A stretch of DNA of 64,000 bases from contig WEDG01000296.1 of the NCBI GenBank assembly GCA_017591395.1, forward strand, positions 72,501 through 136,500. Reading direction: 5' to 3'. The stretch comes from Schistocephalus solidus (lineage: Eukaryota; Platyhelminthes; Cestoda; Diphyllobothriidea; Diphyllobothriidae). The translations under genes were made by a program, and so were the position numbers. Every line of letters starts with the position of its first letter. Within the stretch, counting starts at the first letter, position 1. Below, one piece after another: positions 22,771 to 34,553 of the stretch. The notes beneath the pieces are model-generated. The model saw only the letters and a program-made list of their open reading frames with translations, made no database searches and was not told the DNA's origin.

Positions 22771-23680
22771 ATGTGGTACAGTGTTATCTTCTTTGCAAGG
22801 AATGTACTATGAATGATCAAATTTGATGGGATGGCACGGCGCGCGCGGGATTGACAGCTCAGTGCCCGATCGATTTGCCAATAACACTGCGCGCATTCGT
22901 TTGCGCCCTTAGCGACGCGTCATCGAGGTCCACTAGCAACCAATCAAATTCCAGATGCGATTGACGTACGTCTGTTCGAGCCTCGAATCGTATTTCATTG
23001 CTATTAGGGAACAGATATCGTTAAAGGCGGCCAGAACTGATGAAAACGCAGTGTCCCCTGCACATGTTTCTGTGGCAGGGCCAGAGGAGGCCAGGCTACT
23101 TAATGTCCAGCCATAGTCCGCCTGGGATCCCGTCATAGCCCTTCCAGTCATGCTAGGCTAGAGGACTTAACCACTAATGCCAGGTGGGGCTGGTGTTGGC
23201 AGTGCTGGGTCTCCCTTAGCTTGCCTCCGAACCGGATGCAATTGGATTCACTCGATTCCCGTAGGCAGTCTTGACAGAGTAAAAAGCCATAACAACAGCG
23301 TATTTCTCTCTCATTCCTAGTTGCCCCAGTACTGTGGGGTTGAACTGCCAGATCTTTCACATAAATCAGCAAGAACTTATGTTTTCAGGTGTTTTATTTC
23401 TGTCCCAACCATAGTACTGCGGTACAGAGCTGCGCATTTGATACATTTTAGTACTGCTGCAATAGTTTTCTGGACAACCAGATCCGGGCCTTGAGGCCCG
23501 CTTGACAGAGTTCTGACAAGTTATAATTTCGACGTCTTAATTGGTATGATCTATATCCCTACCTCACGGGTACGTATATGCAAGTTCGGTTCAATAAGGG
23601 CTGTATAATGTATTTTAATGACCGTGAGGCGGCATTCAGAATAGCAGTCTGACCACCACTAATGAAGTAAACCGAGGAAA
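22771..23680. other. No recognised gene; short CpG-rich patch
   Basis: A brief CpG-rich stretch at 22835-22930 (ACGGCGCGCGCGGGAT) precedes unremarkable sequence. Two small minus-strand frames (72 and 74 codons) show no homology. Confidence 0.35.
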
Positions 23681-23681
23681 C

Positions 23682-23686
23682 AAAAA
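23682..23686 (-). terminator. Pol III T5 terminator of tRNA-Val
   Basis: Five T residues on the minus strand, three bases after the discriminator base. Confidence 0.85.
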
Positions 23687-23689
23687 TGC

Positions 23690-23762
23690 TGCTTTCGCCC
23701 GGTTTCGAACCGGGGACCTTCCGCGTGTGAGGCGGACGTGATAACCACTACACCACGAAAGC
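23690..23762 (-). tRNA. tRNA-Val (anticodon CAC)
   Basis: The 73-nt minus-strand gene folds fully: acceptor GCTTTCG/CGAAAGC with discriminator A, D-arm with GTGTAGTGGTTATCAC (box A), anticodon stem TCCGC/GCGGA around loop CTCACAC (anticodon CAC), and T-arm CCCGG-TTCGAAA-CCGGG (box B). A T5 Pol III terminator lies three bases past the 3' end (23682-23686). There is no encoded CCA and no intron. It closely resembles canonical animal tRNA-Val-CAC and lacks the SINE tails seen on the S1 and S2 tRNA-like heads, so it is probably a functional gene, transcribed from its internal promoter. Confidence 0.97.
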
Positions 23763-24296
23763 GCTGATGACTGACTTTAGCGCTCAAAACATTGATGCAA
23801 CCAAACTATAACGCTTTTTAAACATTCCTATACCCGAGACTTGTCAACACTTAATCCGCTCTTATCTGCACAAGTGAAGCGGCTCCAATCAGAAGTGCTA
23901 ACGCAGTAAAGCTGTGTCCTTTTTAACAGTGAATTTGACAAATTTGACAAGGGCCCAATTTTCTCCCCGTTGACGATAAATGTTTGCTATCGTCGAATGG
24001 AACCATCAAACCGATGGGCGATAATCGCATATAACTTAAATCCATTTATAAGCGGATAACACCTGAAACTATATAGACAGTAGGACTTATTATATACTGA
24101 TAGCTGCCAGTGTACAAAGTACGCAATTTTACGTCACATGTAGGGTACTCAAAGGCTCACACCCTTTTTCCTCAATAAACTGAATAGAAAAATATGAAAG
24201 GTACAATCGGCATTTCCACTCGGTGAGTAGAGATACAGGTATAAGTTTGGCTGCAATCGACCGTATGTAGGACTGTGTTGGCGCATAATGTGACCT

Positions 24297-24367
24297 AGAG
24301 AAAGAAAGAGAAAGAGAATATAAATAGAAAGAGAAAGAGAAAGAGAAAGAGAAAGAGAAAAGAGAGA
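24297..24367. repeat. GAGAAA hexanucleotide array
   Basis: About ten imperfect AGAAAG/AGAGAA units; purine-only on the plus strand. Confidence 0.9.
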
Positions 24368-27300
24368 ATACTCAGTAAGAGCTTTCCGTGACTGCGCCAG
24401 AACTTCGGGAGAGAGAGAGAGAGAGCCGGCTTCTATTTGCGTGAGTTAAATAAATCACTGGTCGGCTGGACGCTCAAGCAGGAATTGATCAATTCCTACA
24501 TCAAGCGATACTTGCGACGGCGGGGGCTAAGGGAATACGGTTTGCAACCCCGATTGTGTGCACAAGTAAGTGTAGTTAAAGGCCGCAAGTTACTCTGGCC
24601 CAGGTTGAGCAACATGTCTTCTTAACCGCATTCAAGCACGTTGAGTAACAGGGATTAAAAACAGGCATTACGCACTGGCACACTCCCCTCCTCCCAATCC
24701 TGACCCCCTGACAGGGCAAGAACATAATGCTTTCCCCATGTTCGAGCTTGGCCAGACATCCTCATTGTTCCGTAAATTTTGTTCACTGACGGTTTTTAAA
24801 CTTTCCGTGGTCGATCTAAACGTACATTACTGCACTGGCCGCCAGCCGACTTCGATTTCGGCAGAACTCCGGAAATAATCGAAAGAAACATGCGATTAAG
24901 TGCGGATTCTCAATGATTCGTAGAATTGTTCAGTTTCTCGAGAAGACCGTTCGAAGGCCTTCATATATCGTGGAAGCGTTAAAGTGATTTGCGTCATTAA
25001 TAGCCATATGTAATGCCCTTTATTAAATTTCCGAAAAGGGAACTCAAAATTGATTCAAAAGTAGCATCTAGGAACCAGTTATGTGATGGTGGTATCCACT
25101 AACCTGTGCTGAATATGGGAAGATTTCATTTTGCTGGTGGTCGGAAGTCTCTGCAAGCGGTCGTATAGAGACGGACAATCAATAAACGATAAATGTTCCC
25201 CACCAATACTGAGATACTGGAATGTCCATTTCTTGACATTTCTGACCCAGGCAGGATTGGTGGGTGCACGCCACTACCACAGAGCGAATTCCTAATTTTT
25301 GTCCGGCGTCTCGAATGATTAGAGCGTCGAAGATAAAATGCGCAATTACGTATTGTATTCAGGTAAAACGATCGGATCAGCAGACGCCTAGAGTTGGGAT
25401 ATCACCAGCTAATGACGAGAAATAAGTCATACGTGAAAATTGCACCCACTGTTATAATTACTATGAATTAATGGGTATTGAAACGACTGGCCCTCCGATG
25501 TCCAGTCGCACACCATACACGCTATGGAGATTAAAAGGTTCCCAAATTAAGTACTACTAATAATAAATAAGTAACTCGTCTAATGGGTTTGCAATAAATT
25601 AACGGTGAAGGATTGGTTAACTGCACGCAGGATAAGTGGAAAATGATTAAAAAACAAACTACAAGTGTGTAAAGAGGACCACCACCACCACCAACAAAAC
25701 CACCACATCATCCTCGCCGCCTTTCAGCAGTCACAATCCCATCTTGGCTTGCATTCGACCAGCGACCACGTTGCATCAAGCCGTGAGAGAATATGTTTGA
25801 TCATCGTTTCAGACGAATGCTCCTCAGTCGGTCAATCGAGAAAGTCTACAAAAAACCAATCGATAGATGGATTTTCCAAAGCCAAAGCAAGCATGCGCTC
25901 TGCTTCAGTGAGATCCCCAGGTTTTCAGAACTCGGGATTCGGTTGCTCAACTTTTTGCACCTACTGTTCCGTCAATAGTTCTTTCGACCAACGAGCATCC
26001 TAACTTACCCTTCTGCAGGCTGCAGTCACGATTCGGGCAAATTGGATGCATAGAGATTGCAGCACGCTGGCCTGACATCTAACAGGACAAAGCCGCCGTA
26101 AATATTTATTGTATATCCCCACCCCTGGGACTGGTGTGCGAACGTGAGGTGCAGCAAATAGCTAGCCACATGATCTCTTCTGGTACACGAAAAAGCCCTT
26201 AAATATGGGAAATATGGCAGATTGCACGCATGAAAGAACACGTACGCACAAAGACAGAAGAAGAATGCAGACGAGCGGCTGCGCGCTTTGCATGTACTTT
26301 ACACACCGTACACGAATGCTGCGCCAGTTGGCGAAAAAGATGACAGCTACTGCACAACATCGGAAAAACAGCAATGGCCTATTCACCGTTCTAATAATAC
26401 TTGTGACTTTGGGTGAATTACAGAGGGTCATCTAGCTGGGGAGATACGATGTGGTGCTACAAAATACGCCCTTGACTCCCGAACAGTTGAAATGAGGTCG
26501 AAAACCGGTTTCTACCAGAGTCGAGCCATAATCAAAAACAATGACAAATTAAAAACCCATAGAGACAAGGGATAATGATTTGGACACTTCCAGCGCACTG
26601 GCAGTCGTCAGCGAGTTGTTTCCCAAACCCAGGTAAATTTGACTCCCTTAATGGACCCAAGATCTGCCAGTTATTGAGCCAGGCAACAGTTAGGCTACAC
26701 GCTCAACTTCCGCAGACCACGATCATTGTAAAAATATGGCCTGATATTTCAGATTTGACGCAACAGTTCAACTGTGATTATAAGGTGTCCGGCTCAGTGC
26801 TTTACTGATCTGGTCCCAGAAACTAATTCGTCCGCTCTGGCCTCTAAACATGACTGACTGAAGACAGCAGTTATACTGAAAAGAGCCCTTTAATATTTGC
26901 GCTTTATACCAGATATTACTTTTTGGTTCACCTCTGTCCGAGTGCGTGCGGGGCCCCTGTCAGTAACCACACCCGAATGCGAACCTCAGGCTAACTCGAA
27001 GAATGCCATGGTTGCCGTGATTCAGCCGCTGGTAATTCAACTGAACGAATTTTTGACTCAATTCAAGCCTGCTATCAAATTGCAGGCAAGTCCAGACCTG
27101 AGATTGAGGCATGACTGACTGACGAGAGTTAGCATGCTTGAAACAGTCATTTAAGTTACCTTTGTCTTCGGTTATTTCCCTTTTGATTTTATATCACCGT
27201 GCAAGTGCCTGCGGGGTTCCGTCAGAAACTTCACTGCGGAAAGCGGAAAGTCCGTATGTTGTCCAGCAGTCTGGAGTGCTAATTGCAGTCTCTATCTGTC

Positions 27301-27429
27301 TCTCTCACCTCTGTAGCTAACGCTGCTCTTCTATCCTACAGTAGATGGTGTAGCCCCTGAAATGTCAACTAAAATTCTCAAATGAATTTTTGATCAGATG
27401 TAACATTAACTATCACACAGTCTAAGTCA

Positions 27430-28150
27430 AGGATAGTACGGACACGGCAGGATGCCGGCTCTTAAAAGCACTTCTTATAGGCCACGGGCAAGAAAATTTA
27501 ATTGGTAAAAAATTACTAAGAAAGTAGTATGCATTTTATCGATTAATTTTCGATGTCCTTATAAATTAATATATATTTTATGGAAAGTGCAAGCAAATGT
27601 ATACGGTATTGTATTCATTTTGTAGAAAATTACGTTTTCCTCGCACTTTATACTCAATGAAAGGCTATGCTTAGGTTTTAAAAATGCTTACTATTCCCCA
27701 ATATTTTTGAGCCCAATCTGCCGTAGCGTTTACGGTAACGGTTTTCAGTCTAAAAGCTGTATGCTTTCCTAGTAAGAAAACCCATACATTCCTTTACGTC
27801 ATTGAGAAGATACCACATAGTTTTCATAAAATTTTGCCATGCATTTGAACTACATTGTATGCTGCATGAAGGGGCATTACTAAATGGACATGTAGGAAGC
27901 AAGGAATGGACATTATACGGTTTCAAAAAGTCCTAATTCGAAACTGTTCGATGAGTACAAGAAAGGATATTTCTGTGTATGCTTTCTATAAATCATACTT
28001 GAATTTAAAATGACAGTGAAAATCAATAGAAAAAATGCTAACTTATTAATTTGTGACGATTTGCTAAGGACGGTTTTTGCAGGCGGCTGGAAAGCAGTAC
28101 ATTCAAAAGCCGACCTCCTGTCATGTCAGAATTATCCTCGAATTAGGAGC
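27430..28150 (+). repeat. F4 dispersed repeat copy
   Basis: Collinear with 7440-8150. Landmarks: AATTTTCGATGTCCTTATAA, GGTTTTCAGTCTAAAAGCTG, AGAAAACCCATACATTCC and the end CAGGCGGCTGGAAAGCAG then AAAAGCCGACCTCCTGTCAT. The two copies are strongly diverged, so the family is old. Confidence 0.65.
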
Positions 28151-29329
28151 TACGATATTTACTTTTAGAAACCCACTAAAATAATCCTTCGCAATCATAA
28201 ACACTCTTCAGAATTCTGCTTAACTTAGCGGGAATCTGTCATTTACTTTACTTAGGTGGGGTTCGAGTACCGACCGCCGTACAGCACAACCCCAGGCTTA
28301 TCAATGCGCTTCTTTTAGCCAATTGCTAAAACTGCCCTTGGTAAAATAATCATTTTTGTACATATTTTGTAAAAAATTACGTCTTCTTCTTCAAATATGT
28401 TTTATGCCCGAAAGCGAGCATACCCTTCCGTTGTAAAATGTTAATTTAATGAGATTGTTGAGACTGTGCAATGGTGATTCAAAAATCATCGGGTTTGTCA
28501 GTTTAATACTGTTCCTTATGAAGTATACAACAACATAGTCCAGAGCACTGTTTTATCATTTCCTCCGAAGTTAATCGTTAACCCGATATCAGGCAGTTGA
28601 CCAGCCAGCATATTGCATATTAAAAAACAATTTCTAAACTGGAGTATCTAACAGAAAGCCCACGGGGATCCATTTTTGAACCGAACCCCTCGCCGCTGGG
28701 CCAGGCAGCGTCAGAATATCTGTGAAAAATAGGTCTGGGCAGTTAGCTAGTAAATGTGCTGTCAATATGGTGTATCGTGCTACCTTAATGGTCCAGATTT
28801 ACTGCAAAAACCTAGGAACTCTCCATGGCATCCTCTTAATGGCATAAACAACTATATGCTATTCCTTGCATGGAAAGTATACAGCTTGTAGCATTTAAAC
28901 CCTTAACGCAAACGCGACAGCGGTGGGTGCAGATCGAAAGGGCTGGCTACGGCAAAGCGCGTGCGGGTGTTCGCGCACGCGTGTTTTTCGGCCTCTTTAC
29001 GCGCGCGCCCGTGCCCAAATGTGAATGAAGAGCCAGCAAGACGCCATATTTCACATCTGTAACGACCTTTTGGGCACCGCCACTCCATGCATAATTGGCA
29101 GGGTTGCGGCTACACAACAACTATTTACGATTTTCTATTTTTAGCATCAGTCAGGCCGGCGGGAGACGCACTATGCATCTAGCTGATGCGAAACGCGAAT
29201 GCAGGGTGTCTGCAAGTTGAAAGAACTACTGAGTGTAAAAACTGTGTGGTTTTCCCAATCTCACTGAATTTAGGAAACATGAGGCCAATGGCTGCTTCGG
29301 GTTTACCCGCTTTGCGCCAGCCATACTCA

Positions 29330-29575
29330 GGTCACAGGGGAGGGAATCCGACAGTCGTCCATTGCGCACAAACGCCCGCACTAGGCTGACCACGTGGTCC
29401 GAGTTATCTCATCAGTTATCAACCTTCCAAGCCACGGCTGTTAGCACACCGTGATAGTTTCAAGCGCGTCAGATTGCTAATTGTAAGTAAAATGCGCTGA
29501 GCTGTTGACCTCACTCTCTCCCCTACCCCTACAATCAAACCACCATCCGAGTCAGTCAGTTGTCTGATGTGGGAG
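29330..29575 (-). repeat. S3 repeat copy
   Basis: The reverse complement matches 48621-48870: CAGACAACTGAC, GAGAGAGTGAGGTC, TGACGCGCTTGAAACTATCA, CCGTGGCTTGGAAGGTTG and ACGTGGTCAGCC. The homology runs uninterrupted past 29435, where the duplicated 1.2-kb block begins. This locus therefore looks like the donor of the copy at 32767. Confidence 0.7.
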
Positions 29576-30647
29576 TGGGCGCATTGGCTGACGGGTCGGC
29601 GTGCCCGTCTTCGCGCGCCACAGCATGACCTGGCCCCCCTAATGCACACATCGGGATTCCCAACACGAGGAGGTAAGAAGGAGCCATCGCCATCTGACTC
29701 CCGGTCCAACATTCTTGATACGTCATTGTGCAATGCCAGCAACCAATCCGATACAATGTATCGATCGGAAAGCACCCCTCCTGAACAGATATTAAAGGAA
29801 CTTTGCCCAATTTTTCTGCTAAGAAAAAGGAAAACAATTTTATTGCGGGGAACCTTCATGGTAATCGAATAAAAGCATCTTCTATGTTAGTACGGGATTT
29901 TGGAAAATTTTAGTGATTCATTTGACTCCACTGCAAAAAACCCCTTGACCTCGACGTAATTCGAATCCATGACAGCAAGGAGACACCCTTAGTACAGCCG
30001 TCGCTCTAACCCCACCCGAAGCCATAACTTCAACCACAATTGCGTCAAGTTACTCGCCCAAACAACGGCAACGTAGAGAATCCACTAATTTTGATACGGT
30101 AAGCTGACTGCCCCAGCAAGATTTCCTACACAATCAACTCCAGTATCCACCAGCTGCCTAGCAAGCGCACGTACTTAAACAGGGTTTTAACAGACGTGAA
30201 TAGACCCAATTGTGTTAGCATTATCATCGCCCCAGTAGACCTTATTATTGGAGCTTGGCGCTGAAATCTGATTGGACGCCTCCAATGGAATCAGAACGGA
30301 AGCCCATCCGGCTCCCGACGTCCATGACGGGTGGACACTGCAGTCTGTGTAAACCTCGCCGGTGGACGACGCAGAAATTTGCGTGTCGCGCCTGAAAGAC
30401 GAAACACTCCGCTTGGCAAGGCGCGCTTCGAGTGCGTATAGCCAGGCCGTGGGAAAACACCTCTCTCTCTCTCTGGGCGTGCGCGGAGTTTAAATAGCAT
30501 CTTTAAGGCATGTGAACCACCGTATCCTTCGACCAGGAAAATCAATAGGTGCCGTCAAGGCACAAGCGTGGTCACGTGACCGTTCGCACCAGTCTCCAGC
30601 ACCGAGGCAGAAGATAGGCAAGACTAACTTCGGTTAATGTTACACAG
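29435..30647 (-). repeat. Duplicated block A, copy 1 (1213 bp)
   Basis: Nearly identical to 32767-33978 from CGGCTGTTAGCACACCG to GGTTAATGTTACACAG. It includes the end of an S3 repeat, an S1 SINE on the minus strand (29925-30180) and a minus-strand open stretch (30187-30356) whose conceptual peptide contains VYTDCSVHPS and GAGWASVLIP. That peptide faintly resembles the start of a retroelement RNase H domain. Confidence 0.85.
29925..30180 (-). repeat. S1 SINE inside block A
   Basis: The reverse complement shows the S1 tail order: CTAGGCAGCTGGTGGATAC, TTGATTGTGTAGGAAATC, GGCGAGTAACTTGACGCAA and a worn box A and box B. A second copy is at 33240-33520 inside block A'. Confidence 0.7.
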
Positions 30648-32188
30648 TTTCCCCGCAAAATAAACAGCCCAGTAAAAAAAATGTATGAAAATATGCCACT
30701 GGCGAGTTTTAACCCTATGCATTGAGATAGAAAGGATGATCGTGTGAAAATGCTGTGGCGCAGAGCCGCCCATAGCTCAGGTGTCTGAATTACTACTTAA
30801 GCAAAGAGAGGTGCAGTTTGGGGTTGATTCGGCCATGAATTTGCTACGAAATAGAAGATACGCTGAGTTATGTAGGCCTATTCCATCATACGTTTTATCC
30901 TACCGCATTACCTTTCAGACCATTCTATTCGAAATATATGTAAGCATGATCTAACCTGTTTTCACCTGTCCCAGTGTGCAGCATATGACTTAACCCATGA
31001 AGCCTGATGAGTGAAATTGAAAAATTCCGTTTTAGGCAGCTAACCTACTAGGCATTTTTGTAAGAAATGCTTTTTGCAGGCAGAATATGTTTTCAGTTTA
31101 CTTTATTAGAAAAATGTTTATAAATTTAAGCAGAAGTCGGACAATTTCCTATGTTAATAGCTGTCCTAGGCATATTTCATGCATATGAGCTGGTTTTCTT
31201 CTTCTATAGTGGAGTAACTTAATATCAACAATTTTACAAAACACGACTTGCCACACTGTTCGTAGTTCCTTTTTTGCAGCAACGAGTTTGCTAGTTTGAG
31301 TGACTCTTCGAATGGGAGCCAAGTGTCCATCTACACTAAAAAAACGCCCAAGCACTCACTACTTCGGTAGACGAGTTCCCAAATGCCTTATTTTAAAGGT
31401 TTTGACAAATACAAAGAACAGAAACTATCTTTATGGGCAAGCGAGTAAAAGCACTGAAAACCGTGAAAGGTTAATCGCTTTTTAAAAAATACTCGGAAAC
31501 TCAAGTAACTACATCTTCAGCCAAAATCGTACATGAATTTGGCGAAAGGAAAGTTCTCTTACAAAACCAAATGATGTGCATGTGACTGCAGTTTCTGTAT
31601 TGCAATCGCTTCATACGTAAGGTAGAGTGCTATTAATGGCAAAACAGAGCGCTGATATGCCGATGATGTACGGCAAGCGATATGACAAAAGCCTCAGCGC
31701 ATGAGACGGAAAAATTTGACGGAAATGAGCTCGGAGAGGAGGGGGATGGGTAACATCATCAAGAATTCGCTCAGCAAATTGCTTGACTGTTGCACAGTGT
31801 CGTTTTATTATCTTATCCCCTAAAACAGTAAAAGAAACACTGACAACAGAAGAGAGCATTTGGAGGACACCATTTCAAATCAACAAATCCTTTTTAAGCA
31901 AAGCTGGAAAAATCACGGGAGAAAAAAGGGAGGATGGGGGAAGGATATCTATAAATTGCTAGATAAGGGATTGAGGTGTGTGATAGGAACGCAAACGACA
32001 GATATAGTAAAGAAATTTACGAATTTTAGTAAAAAGAGTATCAATATGTAGGGAGAACATGCAAGGAGGGGAGACTGGTTAAAACGCACTAGAAGAAGAG
32101 ACACACGAAAAGAGATAACAGCGTGTGAAAATTAAAGGACTAGGCTTTACCAGGGACAGGTGAGGTTTACTTGGAGGTTAGTTGTTTG
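30648..32188. other. No gene; F5 fragment at 31180-31480
   Basis: At 31270-31480 GTTTGAGTGACTC, CACTCACTACTTCGGTA and TTTAAAGGTTTTGACAAA match F5 copies at 9225-9430 and 44270-44470. Nothing else was recognised. Confidence 0.45.
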
Positions 32189-32768
32189 CACAGGCCAAAT
32201 TTTTCCCGCAGTATGTAGCCTGCTTCGAAGCGGGGTACCGTCCGAATTGTTGATGCACAAACAGGTATCAGTTAAGATTTTTTGGGCCAACAGAATGTCT
32301 TCTATCAACCAGCTATGTAGCGATAGGTGAGCAGGCATACTGAATTCAAACTTTAAAGCCCAACTAGGAAGCGCTCTACTGATTTGGCTGTCAGTCAATT
32401 TGCTTACTTTAACTTGTAGATATGAATTTATAAACACTTTTTGAGATGGCGTGTAAGTATTCCTGTGTAATTGTAATTGGAATAGTCACCGTAGGTCTGG
32501 CAGCTTGGAGCTGAGCCACGTTGTAATGATTGTAGTGAGTTCATCCTGTCAAAATGACTACCAACACCTTTGGCACTAAAGACAGTCTATAAATGACTTT
32601 TCAGAGGTTGCAAATTTACTGTTGGGATGCTTGGTGACCCATCGAAGGGAGATAGGAAAGGTAAGTTTGGTGGTAGTGCTAGCTCAGTAGCACCACACAA
32701 TATTACCACGACTAACTGAGAATGTCGCAGAATCCATCGCCGTAGGAGTAACCAAAGAGATGAGACCG
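32189..32768. repeat. 580-bp direct repeat X, copy 1
   Basis: From CACAGGCCAAATTTTTCCCG to AAAGAGATGAGACCG, nearly identical to 33974-34553 and of equal length. It immediately precedes block A'. No protein or RNA homology was recognised in it. Confidence 0.9.
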
Positions 32769-33978
32769 GCTGTTAGCACACCGTGATAGTTTCAAGCGCG
32801 TCAGATTGCTAATTGTAAGTAAAATGCGCTGAGCTGTTGACCTCACTCTCCCCTACCCCCTACAATCAGACCACCATCCGAGCCAGTCAGTTGTCTGATG
32901 TGGGAGTGGGCGCATTGGCTGACGGGTCGGCGTACCCTTCTTCGCGCGCCACAGCATGACCTGGCCCCCCTAATGCACACACCGGGATTCCCAACACGAG
33001 GGGGTTAGAAGGAGCCATCGTCATCTGACTCCCGGTCCAGCATTCATGATACGTCATTGTGCAATGCCAGCAACCAATCTGATACAATGTATCTATCGGA
33101 AAGCACCCCTCCTGAACAGATATTAAAGGAACTTTGCCCAATTTTTCTGCTGAGAAGAAAAATGAAAACAATTTTATTGCGGGGATCCTTCATGGTAATC
33201 GAATAAAAGCATCTTCTATGTTAGTACGAGATTTTGGAAAATTTGAGTGATTCATTTGACTCCACTGCAAAAACCCCTTGACCTCGACGTAATTCGAATC
33301 CATGACAACAAGGAGACGGCCTTAGTACAGCCGTCGCTCTAACCCCATCCGAAGCCATAACTTTAACCACAATTGCGTCAAGTTACTCGCCCAAACCACG
33401 GCAACGTAGAAAATCCACTAATTTTGATACGGTAAGCTGACTGCCCCAGCAAGATTTCCTACACAATCAACTCCAGTATCCACCAGCTGCCTAGCAAGCG
33501 CACGTACTTAAACGGGGTTTTAACAGACGTGAATAGACCCAATTGTGTTAGCATTATCATCGCCCCAGTAGACCTTGTTCTTGGAGCTTGGCGCTGAAAT
33601 CTGATTGGACGCCTCCAATGGAATCAGAACGGAAGCCCATCCGGCTCCCGACGTCAATGACGGGTGGACACTGCAGTCTGTGTAAACATCGCCGTTGGAC
33701 GACGCAGAAATTTGCGTGTCGCGCCTGAAAGACGAAACACTCCGCTTGGCAAGGCGTGCTTCGAGTGCGTATAGCCAGGCCGTGGGAAAACCCCTCTCTC
33801 TCTCTGGGCGTGCGCGGAGTTTAAATAGCATCTGTAAGGCATGTGAACCACCGTATCCTTCGACCAGGAAAATCAATAGGTGCCGTCAAGGCACAAGCGT
33901 GGTCACGTGACCGTTCGCACCAGTCTCCAGCACCGAGGCAGAAGATAGGCAAGACGAACTTCGGTTAATGTTACACAG
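32767..33978 (-). repeat. Duplicated block A', copy 2 (1212 bp)
   Basis: Near-identical to 29435-30647 with scattered substitutions and 1-2 base indels. The left junction overlaps repeat X by CG and the right junction by CACAG, i.e. microhomology on both sides. Confidence 0.9.
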
Positions 33979-34553
33979 GCCAAATTTTTCCCGCAGTATG
34001 TAGCCTGCTTCGAAGCGGGGTACCGTCCGAATTGTTGATGCACAAACAGGTATCAGTTAAGATTTTTTGGGCCAACAGAATGTCTTCTATCAACCAGCTA
34101 TGTAGCGATAGGTGAGCAGGCATACTGAATTCAAACTTTAAAGCCCAACTAGGAAGCGCTCTACTGATTTGGCTGTCAGTCAAGTTGCTTACTTTAACTT
34201 GTAGATATGAATTTATAAACACTTTTTAAGATGGCGTGCAAGTATTCCTGTGTAATTGTAATTTGAATAGTCACCGTAGGTCTGGCAGCTTGGAGCTGAG
34301 CCACGTTGTAATGATTGTAGTAAGTTCATCCTGTCAAAATGACTACCAACACCTTCGGCACTAAAGACAGTCTATAAATGACTTTTCAGAGGTTGCAAAT
34401 TTACTGCTGGGATGCTTGGTGACCCATCGAAGGGAGATAGGAAAGGTAAGTTTGGTGGTAGTGCTAGCTCAGTAGCACCACACAATATTACCACGACTAA
34501 CTGAGAATGTCGCAGAATCCATCGCCGTAGGAGTAACCAAAGAGATGAGACCG
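33974..34553. repeat. 580-bp direct repeat X, copy 2
   Basis: Second copy of 32189-32768. After it the sequence continues TCGCGGGCGATGACATCC, presumably the original right flank. Confidence 0.9.

Larger units (their letters stand above)
23765..29329. other. Long region without recognised gene
   Basis: It contains an imperfect GAGAAA array (24297-24367), a (GA)n run (24411-24425), a weak direct duplication of about 263 bp at 26845-27220 (CATGACTGACTGA, GTGCCTGCGGGGTTCC-like) and F4 at 27430-28150. A fragment at 28655-28770 resembles the 52.2-52.8 kb tandem unit (CCGAACCCCTCGCCGCTG, GGTCTGGGCAGTTAGCTAGT). A CpG-rich patch lies at 28905-29020. Open frames of up to 112 codons show no homology. 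Confidence 0.4.

Noticed and set aside
32189..34553. Repeats X as LTRs of a retrotransposon around block A'
   Set aside because: X does not start TG or end CA, there is no target duplication outside it, and block A exists alone at 29435 without X.
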